This document shows, one piece after another, positions 34,177 to 42,317 of a DNA stretch of 64,000 nucleotides. The DNA is taken from the NCBI RefSeq assembly GCF_965284335.1, contig NZ_OZ260076.1; one strand, given 5' to 3'. Every line of letters begins with the position of its first letter. Within the stretch, counting starts at the first letter, position 1. Both the position numbers and the translations under genes were made by a program. This DNA comes from Tabrizicola_A sp965284335 (GTDB taxonomy: Bacteria; Pseudomonadota; Alphaproteobacteria; Rhodobacterales; Rhodobacteraceae). The notes beneath the pieces are model-generated. The model made no database searches. It was not told where the DNA came from and saw nothing but the letters and a program-made list of their open reading frames with translations.

Positions 34177-35334
34177 TCAAACCCTCACAACCCGTACTTC
34201 ATTGCCCTTGGCCGACAGGGCAATTTCCCCCCGGCAAAGCCGCATGGCGTCATCGCCAAAGGCTTCGGCGCGCCAGCCTTTCAACGCGTCGATATTGCGC
34301 TCGCCTGCCGCGATGGCATCCAGATCAGACGCCGAGGCAATCAGACGCGGTGCCACGCCAAGACTTTCCGACTTGGCCTTCAAAAGCACGCGCAGCAAAT
34401 CTGCCAGGGCTGGGTTAACCTGAAGCTGGTCTTTGGCGGCATCAACTTTTGGCAAATCTTCCGGGCGCATCTCAAGCCCCGATTTGATGGCCGAGAGGAT
34501 CCCCTCTGCAATCTCGGTCTTGCGCCCCTCGCGCTGCAACAGACGCGAGCGGCCCAGCTCCTCCATCGAGGTGGGGCGGGTCGAGGCCAGCTCCAGAAGC
34601 GCATCATCCTTCATCACCCGGCTGCGCGGCACATTATGCGTTTGGGCATAATCCTCGCGAAAGCGCGCCAATTCCTTGACCACAGCCAGAAAGCGGCCCG
34701 AGGTGGTGCGCGTTTTGACGCGCATCCACGCCTCTTCGGGGCGGGTGGTATAGGTTTCGGGGTCAGTCAGCAGCGACAGCTCTTCTTCCACCCACGCCTG
34801 CCGGCCATTCTTGGCCAGTTGCGTGGCCAGCCATTCATAAATCACCCGCAAATGGGTGACATCGGCCAGCGCATATTCGCTTTGCGCCGAGGTCAGCGGG
34901 CGGCGCGACCAATCGGTAAAGCGGCTGGTCTTATCAAGGTTTTCCTTGGCAATTTTCTTGACCAGCGTTTCATAGCCCACCTGCTCGCCAAAGCCGCAGA
35001 CCATGGCGGCAACCTGGGTGTCAAACAGCGGATCGGGAAAGACCTTGCCCTCGACAAAGAAAATCTCAAGGTCTTGGCGCGCGGCGTGAAACACCTTGAC
35101 CGTCGCCTTGTGGCGGAAAAGGTCGTAAAGCGGCTCCATCGACATCTGAGCGCCCTCGATCGGGTCGACCAAAACCGCATCACCGTCTTTGCCGGGCAGC
35201 GCCATCTGGATCAGGCACAGCTTTGACCAATAGGTGCGTTCGCGCAGGAATTCGGTGTCGATGGTGACATAGGGCTTGGTCTTGGCCGCAGCGCAAAAGG
35301 AAGCCAGATCCTCGGTCGTGGTAATGGTCCGCAT
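34177..35334 (-). CDS. rnd: Ribonuclease D
   Basis: 3'-5' exoribonuclease of 385 residues that trims tRNA precursors. The DEDDy exonuclease motifs are TIDTEFLRE (Exo I), HAARQDLEIF (Exo II) and SEYALADVTHLRVIYEWL (Exo III with Tyr). An HRDC-type helical region follows (MRPEDLPKVDAAKDQL). The start was set at MRTITTTEDL; upstream residues are low-complexity and not conserved. It is divergent from the DUF454 gene. Confidence 0.93.
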   Translation of the reverse strand: MRTITTTEDLASFCAAAKTKPYVTIDTEFLRERTYWSKLCLIQMALPGKDGDAVLVDPIEGAQMSMEPLYDLFRHKATVKVFHAARQDLEIFFVEGKVFPDPLFDTQVAAMVCGFGEQVGYETLVKKIAKENLDKTSRFTDWSRRPLTSAQSEYALADVTHLRVIYEWLATQLAKNGRQAWVEEELSLLTDPETYTTRPEEAWMRVKTRTTSGRFLAVVKELARFREDYAQTHNVPRSRVMKDDALLELASTRPTSMEELGRSRLLQREGRKTEIAEGILSAIKSGLEMRPEDLPKVDAAKDQLQVNPALADLLRVLLKAKSESLGVAPRLIASASDLDAIAAGERNIDALKGWRAEAFGDDAMRLCRGEIALSAKGNEVRVVRV

Positions 35335-35505
35335 GGGCGGCCTTTCGCAAAAAGGGGTGCGGGGGCATCCCGCCATGCCCTCGCTATAGGCGCGAGGGCA
35401 GAAAAAGGAAAGACCAAGGGCGTCCGTCGCACGGGTTGCGAAAACACGACGCATACCAAGGGGCCTTGCCCTCGACAGCGATGCCCGCATGTGTCACAGC
35501 ACAGC

Positions 35506-35871
35506 ATGCGGATTTTTTGGGTCAGCCTTGGCTTTTTGGCATTTGGACTGGGGCTGGCGGGCATTCTGCTGCCCTTGGTGCCAACCACGCCCTTCATGCT
35601 CTTGGCAGCCGCCTGTTTTGCCAAATCTTCACCGCGACTGCATGATTGGCTGGTGAGCCATCCCAGCTTTGGCCCCGCCATCCGCAATTGGCGCCATCAC
35701 CGCGCCATTGCGCCGCGCGCCAAGCGCCTTTCGGTGATCGCCATGGCCGCGGCCTTTGCGATCAGCGTGATTTTGGGGATCGGCTGGCAGATCCTTGCGG
35801 TGCAGGCGGCTGTTTTGGTGGTCATGGGGCTGTGGATCTGGACCCGTCCCGACGGGCCAACCCAGCCTTGA
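35506..35871 (+). CDS. DUF454 (YbaN-like) inner-membrane protein
   Basis: Small membrane protein of 121 residues that begins MRIFWVSLGFLAFGLGLAG. The family core is LLPLVPTTPFMLLAAACFAKSSPRL and HPSFGPAIRNWRHHRAI. About three transmembrane segments are predicted by eye: 2-20, 22-40 and 78-112. A GTG at 35491 would add five residues; the ATG at 35506 fits the family better. Function unknown. Confidence 0.8.
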   Translation: MRIFWVSLGFLAFGLGLAGILLPLVPTTPFMLLAAACFAKSSPRLHDWLVSHPSFGPAIRNWRHHRAIAPRAKRLSVIAMAAAFAISVILGIGWQILAVQAAVLVVMGLWIWTRPDGPTQP

Positions 35872-35884
35872 AAGAACCATCGCC

Positions 35885-35910
35885 TCCCCTCCCCCTGTGT
35901 GGGGAGGGGA
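35885..35910. repeat. GC-rich TCCCCTCCCC hairpin repeat
   Basis: TCCCCTCCCC pairs with GGGGAGGGGA around CTGTGT, in the convergent gap between the DUF454 gene and the transaminase gene. It is followed by GGGAGTCGGGG. It resembles the pair of hairpins at 29228-29318. Confidence 0.6.
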
Positions 35911-35960
35911 TGGGAGTCGGGGCAACGTTGAAATCCGCGGCCCGCCACCTGAAGCAAGCC

Positions 35961-37355
35961 TTAGGCCGCGACGAACAGACCTTCGTCCTTGACGATCTTA
36001 TAGGCCTCATCCAGCGATTTGGTCGCGCGCTCGATCAGCACGTCGATCTCTTCGGGCTTGATCACCAAAGGCGGGGCAATGATCATCCGGTCACCGACAT
36101 GGCGCATGATGATGTTATTGGCAAAGCAACGCTCGCGCACCTTATAGCCAATGGTGCCCGCCTCCGACTTGAACTTGGCGCGGGTGGCCTTGTTCGGCGT
36201 CAGCGCGATGGAGCCCATCAGACCCACCAACTTGGCCTCGCCCACCATCGGGTGATCGGTCAGCGCGTCCCATTTCGCCTTGAGATAGGGATGCGCCACA
36301 TCACGCACATGCTCGACGATGCCCTCTTCCTGAATGATCCGCAGGTTTTCCAAGGCCACTGCCGAGGCGACCGGATGGCCGGAATAGGTATAGCCGTGGA
36401 ACAGCTCTCCCCCCTCGGCCACGGTGTTGAACACCTCGTCATGGATGATTGACCCGCCAATCGGCTGATAGCCCGACGACAGGCCTTTGGCGATGGTCAT
36501 GATATGGGGCTTGATGCCGAAGGTGGTCGATCCGAACATGTTGCCGGTGCGGCCAAAGCCGGTGATAACCTCGTCCGCGATCAGCAGGATGCCGTATTTG
36601 TCGCAAATGCGCTGGATTTCCGGCCAATAGGTCGCCGGCGGCACAATCACGCCGCCCGCACCCTGAATGGGCTCGCCGATGAAGGCCGCAACCTTGTCGA
36701 TGCCGATCTCGTTTATGGCCTCTTCCAAAAGGCGCGCGCGGGCAAGGCCGAAGTCCTCGGGCGTCATGTCGCCGCCCTCGCTCCACCAATCGGGCTGTTC
36801 GATGTGGTGAATGCCATCAATCTTGCCACCATGGGCGTGGATCGGCGCCATACCACCAAGGCTGCCGCCCCCCATGGTAGAGCCGTGATAGCCGTTCTTG
36901 CGCGCGATGATCACGCGCTTTTCGGGCATTCCCTTGACCTGCCAATAGCGCCGCACAAGGCGGATATTGGTGTCATTCGCCTCAGAGCCCGAACCGGCAA
37001 AGAAGGTGTGGTTCATCCCCTCGGGCGCGATCTTGGCCAGTTCGGCGGCCAGCGCGATGGCGGGCACATGGGTGGTCTGAAAGAAGGTGTTGTAATAGCT
37101 CAGCTCATCCATCTGGCGCTTGGCCACATCGCCAAGTTCGGTGCGGCCATAGCCGATGTTGACACACCACAGCCCCGCCATGCCGTCGATGATCTTTTGG
37201 CCTTCGCTATCTTGCAGCCAAACACCTTTGGCCGATTTGATCACCCGAGCCCCCTTGGCCGCCAGACCATTGGCATCGGTGAAGGGATGCATGTGATGCG
37301 CCGCGTCCAGCTTTTGCAGCTCGGCCGTCGACATGTGATTGGTGATCATATTCAT
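35961..37355 (-). CDS. Class III (omega) aminotransferase, probably amine/polyamine:pyruvate type
   Basis: PLP enzyme of 464 residues. It shows GMAGLWCVNIGYGR and FFAGSGSEANDTNIRLVRRYW, then IADEVITGFGRTGNMFGS, and the PLP-lysine region MTIAKGLSSGYQPIGG. The closest families are putrescine/cadaverine-pyruvate or taurine-pyruvate transaminases rather than glutamate-semialdehyde enzymes. The start has a GAAGGGAT ribosome-binding site. A GntR-type gene lies immediately upstream in the same direction, with an operator-like palindrome between them, so inducible amine catabolism is likely. Confidence 0.85.
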   Translation of the reverse strand: MNMITNHMSTAELQKLDAAHHMHPFTDANGLAAKGARVIKSAKGVWLQDSEGQKIIDGMAGLWCVNIGYGRTELGDVAKRQMDELSYYNTFFQTTHVPAIALAAELAKIAPEGMNHTFFAGSGSEANDTNIRLVRRYWQVKGMPEKRVIIARKNGYHGSTMGGGSLGGMAPIHAHGGKIDGIHHIEQPDWWSEGGDMTPEDFGLARARLLEEAINEIGIDKVAAFIGEPIQGAGGVIVPPATYWPEIQRICDKYGILLIADEVITGFGRTGNMFGSTTFGIKPHIMTIAKGLSSGYQPIGGSIIHDEVFNTVAEGGELFHGYTYSGHPVASAVALENLRIIQEEGIVEHVRDVAHPYLKAKWDALTDHPMVGEAKLVGLMGSIALTPNKATRAKFKSEAGTIGYKVRERCFANNIIMRHVGDRMIIAPPLVIKPEEIDVLIERATKSLDEAYKIVKDEGLFVAA

Positions 37356-37433
37356 GGGATATCCCTTCGGTCATGGGCCCGAGTCTTCGGGCGCTTGGCC
37401 GCAGAATATGATCAAAGCCGGGGGGCGTTCAAG

Positions 37434-37449
37434 AAATTTGATCAAATTT
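37434..37449. promoter_or_regulatory. GntR-type operator upstream of the transaminase
   Basis: AAATTTGATCAAATTT is a perfect 16-base palindrome about 80 bases upstream of the transaminase start and just after the GntR stop. A second partial site, ATATGATCAAAG, lies at 37406-37417, 30 bases away centre to centre. FadR-subfamily GntR proteins bind similar short palindromes, so the adjacent regulator is the likely ligand. Confidence 0.6.
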
Positions 37450-37469
37450 TGAGTTGGCGAGCAGCGCCG

Positions 37470-38135
37470 TCAAATTTCGCCCCGCGCCAAGGCCGCACGC
37501 ACTTCTTCAACGCCTTGAGAAATATCGTCTTTCATCGCCCGTGCCAGCCGCGCGCCGTCACCGGCCCGCATCGCGGCCAAGGCCTCGGCATGTTGGTCGG
37601 GCAGGCCCGAGGCCCCCGCCAATGTGGCCACCACCCGCAAGGATGGGCCAAAGCGCAACCACATCGAGCGCGCCATATCCACCAAAACCCCCGCCCCCGA
37701 CACCTCATACAAGGCAAAATGGAACGCATGGTTGGCGGTCAGATAGGCGGTGACGTCGCCTGCCCGGATCGCCGCATTCACAATGTCATCCAGCCCGGCC
37801 AGCCGGTCAATCAGCGCGGGCGTCAGGTTGGCGGCGGCAAGCTCCGCCAAGCGCGGCTCGATCGTCAGGCGGGCAAAGGCCAGTTGATCCAACACCCCCG
37901 GTTCCAGCCGCGGCACGGTCACCCGGCGGTTGCCTTGGGGTTCCAGCGCGCCCTCGGCGGTCAACCGGCGGATCGCTTCGCGCACAGGTGTCATGCCCGC
38001 GCCAAGATCGGTGATCAGGCCCTGAATGGTCACCGGCTGACCCGGAGCCAGCGCGCCAAACAGCACCATGTCGCGCAGGCGCACATAGGTCAGCTCGTGG
38101 CTGGGAACTTTGCGGGCGTCATCGGTCATCGGCAT
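37470..38135 (-). CDS. GntR-family (FadR/FCD) transcriptional regulator
   Basis: Regulator of 221 residues. The N-terminal winged HTH includes YVRLRDMVLFGALAPGQP, then GAGMTPVREAIRRLTAEGALE. The C-terminal all-helical FCD domain has a probable metal-binding His set (NHAFHFALYE, DQHAEALAAM). It sits directly upstream of the transaminase on the same strand and probably controls it through the palindrome at 37434. ATG 38135 is preferred over ATG 38129, which lacks a ribosome-binding site. Confidence 0.87.
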   Translation of the reverse strand: MPMTDDARKVPSHELTYVRLRDMVLFGALAPGQPVTIQGLITDLGAGMTPVREAIRRLTAEGALEPQGNRRVTVPRLEPGVLDQLAFARLTIEPRLAELAAANLTPALIDRLAGLDDIVNAAIRAGDVTAYLTANHAFHFALYEVSGAGVLVDMARSMWLRFGPSLRVVATLAGASGLPDQHAEALAAMRAGDGARLARAMKDDISQGVEEVRAALARGEI

Positions 38136-38187
38136 GGCTCTCAGAACTTTGGGTCAGTTATGCCCGTGCGGCGCGGCGTTGCAAGGG

Positions 38188-38862
38188 TCAGCCGCTGGCG
38201 GCGCGCAAGGCGGCGCGCTGCCCGGCCAGCCAAAAGGCCGACAAAAGCGTGGGCGCATTGCCCACCTCACCCGTCGCACAAAGCTGCATCAAATGGTCAA
38301 AGCTGACCAAATGCACCCGGATATCTTCAGATTCCGTGGCCAGCCCAAAGGTGCCAATGGCACTGTCAGGCAGATCAACCAGCGCAAGATAGGAATAAAG
38401 AAACTCCGTCACCGCACCGGGTGTGGGGTAATAGCCCGCAATGGGCAGCAAGCGTGAAATCGTGATGCCAGCCTCTTCCTGCGCCTCGCGGATCGCGGTG
38501 ATCTCGGGCGTCTCACCGGGATCAATTCGCCCGGCAATCGCCTCAAGCTGCCATGGGTTGGTATCGCCGCGCAGATGCGGGCCAACGCGGAATTGCTCGA
38601 TCAACAGCACCCGGTCGCGCGCCGGGTCATAGGGCAGAACCGTCACCGCATCGCCCGACACAAAGCCCGCCCGATTGACCGGATCAGACAAGGTCCCGTC
38701 AAAGCGGCGAAAGCGCAGGTCGCACTCTTCCACCGCGAAAAATTTCGCATAGGCTTCAGTTTGCGTCAGGGTCACCACATCCCCGGGCGCAGGCAAATGA
38801 CGCACAGTCGCGGGTGCGCTTTGCGCCGCGCGGGCGCGGATATGCGGATCGTCGGAACGCAT
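38188..38862 (-). CDS. trgB: NUDIX hydrolase, TrgB-like
   Basis: NUDIX hydrolase of 224 residues with a complete Nudix box (GRIDPGETPE, then REAQEEAGI, matching GX5EX7REUXEEXGU), of ADP-ribose pyrophosphatase type. It also has FAVEECDLRFRRFDG and a VLLIEQFRVGPHLRG strand typical of this subgroup. In Rhodobacter sphaeroides the tellurite resistance pair is trgA-trgB with TrgB a Nudix protein, and here the gene follows a TrgA-type gene in the same order. The symbol rests on that context. Confidence 0.82.
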   Translation of the reverse strand: MRSDDPHIRARAAQSAPATVRHLPAPGDVVTLTQTEAYAKFFAVEECDLRFRRFDGTLSDPVNRAGFVSGDAVTVLPYDPARDRVLLIEQFRVGPHLRGDTNPWQLEAIAGRIDPGETPEITAIREAQEEAGITISRLLPIAGYYPTPGAVTEFLYSYLALVDLPDSAIGTFGLATESEDIRVHLVSFDHLMQLCATGEVGNAPTLLSAFWLAGQRAALRAASG

Positions 38863-38956
38863 GGACTAGGCCCCCTTTGCCGCCAAAAACCGGCTGGCAC
38901 GCGCATAACGCAGGGCAAGGATGGGGTAAAGCCGCCAGCCACGGGCGGTGGCGCTG

Positions 38957-39397
38957 TCAACTCCAGCGGCGGCCAATCCATTCGGCCATGATCCCGCCCA
39001 TCACCCCACCGCCCAGCAAAACCGCAGGCGTGGCCGGGTGACGCAAGAGCGCGCCATATTCCAGCATCATCTCAAAGATGCCCAAGACGGCATCCATCGG
39101 CCCGTCATACATCATGCGGGTGGATTTTCGGACCATGAAATAGATGGAAAACAACAGCAGGCACCAAAACAACACCGCCACCGAGGTCACAAGCCCGCGG
39201 TTGATCGCCTCGCTCATGCCCCGCCCTGTCGAGCGGCCCATGATGAACCATCCGCACAAAAGCCCAATCCCCGCCGACAATTCGCGGAAAAGCTTGGTCT
39301 GTGTGCCCTCGGGCAGCACAGGTATGAACAAATGCGCCGCCAAGGCCGCCAAAAGCGCAAAAAAGATCGCGGAAAACAATTTGGTCGCGGTGGGCAT
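38957..39397 (-). CDS. trgA: TrgA family membrane protein
   Basis: Membrane protein of 146 residues with about four hydrophobic segments (LFSAIFFALLAALAAHLF, then LSAGIGLLCGWFIMG, then VAVLFWCLLLFSIYFMV, and a Gly-rich C-terminal segment VLLGGGVMGGIMAEW). It resembles TrgA, a tellurium-resistance-associated protein of Rhodobacterales. The start at 39397 is supported by GAGGAT upstream. It lies upstream of trgB with a 94-base gap. Confidence 0.8.
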   Translation of the reverse strand: MPTATKLFSAIFFALLAALAAHLFIPVLPEGTQTKLFRELSAGIGLLCGWFIMGRSTGRGMSEAINRGLVTSVAVLFWCLLLFSIYFMVRKSTRMMYDGPMDAVLGIFEMMLEYGALLRHPATPAVLLGGGVMGGIMAEWIGRRWS

Positions 39398-39505
39398 GAC
39401 ATCCTCGGTCGGCAAAATGCGTCACGATGCGGTCTGAACCACAAACCGGGCAAAAATGCGGACGGAAATCAGGCCAAAATCAGAGGGCGGAGGCCAAAAG
39501 CGCGA

Positions 39506-40768
39506 TCAGCGCCGCTTGACCGTCACTTGCGTCACATCGCAATTGCCGCCCTGAAAGGCACCTGCACAAGAGGTGAGATACATGTTCCACATGCGGCGGA
39601 ACCGTTCGTCAAAGCCCATGGCCTGAACCTCGTCCCAACGCGCGTTGAACGCCTCATGCCAGCGCCGCAGGGTTTGACTGTAGCTTTGGCCAAACTCGAT
39701 CGAGCCGGTAAACTCCAACCCCGCGCGGGCAATCTCGGCCTTCAGCGCCGAAGGTGAGGGCAACATGCCGCCGGGGAAGATGTATTTTTGAATGAAATCA
39801 ACCGTCTTTCTATACATCTCAAAGCGGTCATCACCGATGGTGATGATCTGCAAAGTCGCCTGTGCGCCAGGTTTCAGCCGTTCGCGCAGGCTGTTGAAAT
39901 AGGTGGGCCAGTATTTTTCGCCCACCGCCTCGAACATCTCGATCGAGGCGATACCGTCATAGATCCCCCGTTCATCGCGGTAATCTTGCAGCTTGATGTC
40001 AACCAGGTCCGACAGACCAGCGGCGGCAATGCGGGCCACGGCATAGTCATGCTGGGCCTTGGAAATCGTCAGACCCGTGACCTTCAGCCCGCGCTTGGCG
40101 GCGGCATATTCGGCAAAACCGCCCCAGCCGCAGCCAATTTCCAACACATGATCACCGGGCTGCACGCCCATCTGATCCACCATGCTGGCGTATTTTTGTT
40201 CCTGTGCCGCCTCAAGGCTTTCTTGCCCCGTGCGATAGAGCGCACTGGAATAGGTCATGCTGTCATCCAGCCACAGCCGATAAAAGTCATTCCCCAAATC
40301 ATAGTGATAGGCGATGTTCTTTTTCGCCTGCCGCTTGGAGTTTGATTGCAGCCAAAAGCGCAACCGTTCATAGGCGCGCACCAAGGTGACGCCGATCATC
40401 CGGTCAAGCGCATCATTGTTGCCGATCTGGGCCAGATCCATCACCGCCTGCAAATCAGGGGTGGACCAACCGCCCTCCATATAGGCTTCGCAAAAGCCCA
40501 CATCACCCTCGCGGATCAGCCGCGCGAAGACGTCCGGATCATGCACATGCACCTCGGCCACCGGGCCGGGGCCTTGGGCCTGCACCCGAAAGCGCCGCCC
40601 ATCGGGCAAGATAAAATCAACCCGACCGTTTTTCATCCGGCTCACCAGATCAAAGGCGGCAGCAAAATAGCGCGGCAGGCCAGTTTGGCCTTTTACCGAC
40701 GTCAGAACGTCCATCGAAACACCCCCCACGGGTTCATTTTCCAGCAAGGTTTCCAGATCGCGCGGCAT
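39506..40768 (-). CDS. cfa: Cyclopropane-fatty-acyl-phospholipid synthase
   Basis: CFA synthase family protein of 420 residues that transfers a methylene from SAM to unsaturated acyl chains of membrane lipids. Motifs are the N-terminal FCEAYMEGGWSTPDLQ, KKNIAYHYDLGNDFYRLWLDDSMTYSSA, the SAM loop VLEIGCGWGGFAEYAA and the EMFEAVGEKYWPTYF segment. Its start is four bases from the photolyase stop, so both genes share the sigma-E-like promoter at 42205. An internal ATG at 40714 also has a good ribosome-binding site (GGGGGGTG), so the first 18 residues are uncertain. Confidence 0.92.
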   Translation of the reverse strand: MPRDLETLLENEPVGGVSMDVLTSVKGQTGLPRYFAAAFDLVSRMKNGRVDFILPDGRRFRVQAQGPGPVAEVHVHDPDVFARLIREGDVGFCEAYMEGGWSTPDLQAVMDLAQIGNNDALDRMIGVTLVRAYERLRFWLQSNSKRQAKKNIAYHYDLGNDFYRLWLDDSMTYSSALYRTGQESLEAAQEQKYASMVDQMGVQPGDHVLEIGCGWGGFAEYAAAKRGLKVTGLTISKAQHDYAVARIAAAGLSDLVDIKLQDYRDERGIYDGIASIEMFEAVGEKYWPTYFNSLRERLKPGAQATLQIITIGDDRFEMYRKTVDFIQKYIFPGGMLPSPSALKAEIARAGLEFTGSIEFGQSYSQTLRRWHEAFNARWDEVQAMGFDERFRRMWNMYLTSCAGAFQGGNCDVTQVTVKRR

Positions 40769-40771
40769 GTC

Positions 40772-42187
40772 TCAAGTCTTTCCTTGGGCAAGGGCCACCA
40801 AGGCGCGGGCGCGCCCTTCGGCCAGATCAATGCGCGGTAGCGGATAGCGCCGCGCAGGGTCAAGCTGCCATTGGCGCGGCACGGCATCAAAATAGCTAAG
40901 TGCCAAGGCTCCGGGCACGCGTGTCAACTCGGCAATCCAGCGGCGGCGATAGGTTTGGTCAGGGTCAAACTTGTCAGCCTGCCCAGCCGGGTTGAAAATG
41001 CGGAAATAGGGCGCCGCATCCGGCCCACAGCCCGCCACCCATTGCCAGCCCATCGCATTGGCGGCCGGGTCCCAATCGGTCAGACAATCGGCAAACCAGC
41101 GCAGGCCGACGCGCCAATCGGTCAGCAAGTGTTTGGTAAGATAGCTGGCCACGATCATCCGCGCCCGGTTGTGCATGCGGCCCGTCACATACATCTCGCG
41201 CATGGCGGCATCCACAAAGGGCTCGCCCGTCATGCCCCGGCGCCATGCCTCGGCGTCGGAATTGTCGTCGCGCCATGGGAAGGTGTCCCAGCCCGGCTTC
41301 CAGCTTTGTGTGTCAAGCTGGGGATAATGATACATCAAATGCCAAGCAAACTCGCGCCAGACGAGTTCCTTCAGGAAAGTCTCAGCCCCGGCATTGCCCG
41401 CCGCCATCGCGCGCCAGCCGCGATGCCAGATCATGCGCGGGCCGATCTCACCCCAAGCTAGATTTTCCGACAGGCCACTGGTGGCTGCGGTCAATCCCGG
41501 CAAATCACGATCATGGGCATAGGCCGCCATGGTGGTGGTGGCAAATTCCTCAAGCCGGGCAATCGCCTTGGCCTCACCCACGCGCTGATGGGGTCCAACC
41601 ACCGCAGCCCCGCGCTGCATCGCGCCATCCAGCCGCCAATCGGCCAGCCGATCTGAGGCGGGCCAGCTCACAGGCGCGGGCAGTCGGTCGGGCGCAGATG
41701 AGGCCTCGGGCACTGGGCGGCCCCGCACGGCGCGCCAAAAGGGGGTATAGACGCGATAGGGTCCGCCCTGCCCCGTCTCAACCTCCCAAGGTTCAAACAA
41801 CAGGGCACCGGGATGGCTTTTGGCCATCAGCCCCTTTGATTTCAGGGCGGTTTTCACGGCCTCATCACGCGCACGGGCAGCCGCGTTATAGCTGCGGCTC
41901 CACATCACGCCCGCAGCCCCAGTTTCCGCCACCAACCCTTCCAGCACCGAGAGCGCCGGTCCCCGGCGCAAGATCAATCGACTGCCCAAGCCGGCCAAAC
42001 GATCAGAAAAATGGGCCAAGGCAAGCCCAAGGCGAAACTTGGCCGCAGCCCCCATCGCCTCGGTCTCAGGGTCCAAAATGAAAACCGGCACCAAAGGACG
42101 ACCCGTTGCCACAGCCGCCGACAGCATCGGATTGTCCGACAGCCGCAAATCGCGCCGGAACCAGATAATCAGTGCTGCGTCAGTCAT
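40772..42187 (-). CDS. phrA: Deoxyribodipyrimidine photolyase (class I CPD type)
   Basis: Photolyase of 471 residues that repairs UV pyrimidine dimers using blue light. The N-terminal alpha/beta domain starts ALIIWFRRDLRLSDNPML. The FAD-binding domain has LVWREFAWHLMYH, GRMHNRARMIVASYL and the canonical DWDPAANAMGWQWVAGCGPDA, followed by YFRIFNP. The start at MTDAALIIW was set by family alignment. It is first in a photolyase-cfa operon, as in the Rhodobacter sigma-E regulon. Compare the divergent paralogue at 18928. Confidence 0.94.
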   Translation of the reverse strand: MTDAALIIWFRRDLRLSDNPMLSAAVATGRPLVPVFILDPETEAMGAAAKFRLGLALAHFSDRLAGLGSRLILRRGPALSVLEGLVAETGAAGVMWSRSYNAAARARDEAVKTALKSKGLMAKSHPGALLFEPWEVETGQGGPYRVYTPFWRAVRGRPVPEASSAPDRLPAPVSWPASDRLADWRLDGAMQRGAAVVGPHQRVGEAKAIARLEEFATTTMAAYAHDRDLPGLTAATSGLSENLAWGEIGPRMIWHRGWRAMAAGNAGAETFLKELVWREFAWHLMYHYPQLDTQSWKPGWDTFPWRDDNSDAEAWRRGMTGEPFVDAAMREMYVTGRMHNRARMIVASYLTKHLLTDWRVGLRWFADCLTDWDPAANAMGWQWVAGCGPDAAPYFRIFNPAGQADKFDPDQTYRRRWIAELTRVPGALALSYFDAVPRQWQLDPARRYPLPRIDLAEGRARALVALAQGKT

Positions 42188-42204
42188 TTTGTCCCCATTT
42201 TGGT

Positions 42205-42234
42205 CTTTTACGCAGCAACGCGGACATTGGTTCA
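42205..42234 (-). promoter_or_regulatory. Candidate sigma-E (ECF11, RpoE-ChrR) promoter of the photolyase-cfa operon
   Basis: On the minus strand TGAACC (42234-42229) is followed by an 18-base spacer and TAAAAG (42210-42205), close to the TGATC-N18-TA consensus of the singlet-oxygen sigma factor RpoE in Rhodobacter. It lies 18 bases upstream of the photolyase start. phrA and a CFA synthase gene are known RpoE targets in R. sphaeroides. The -35 differs at one base. Confidence 0.6.
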
Positions 42235-42317
42235 TCCGCCAAGGGGCAAAAATGCACAGATACCGCTAGGTTAAGGGGGCCAAGCACGGCTTGCCCCCCC
42301 ACAACCCAATTGGCCCG

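Noticed and set aside
40772..42187. Assigning both photolyase-like genes to the same class
   Set aside because: Only this one keeps the canonical AANAMGWQW block; the gene at 18928 differs there, so they were described separately.
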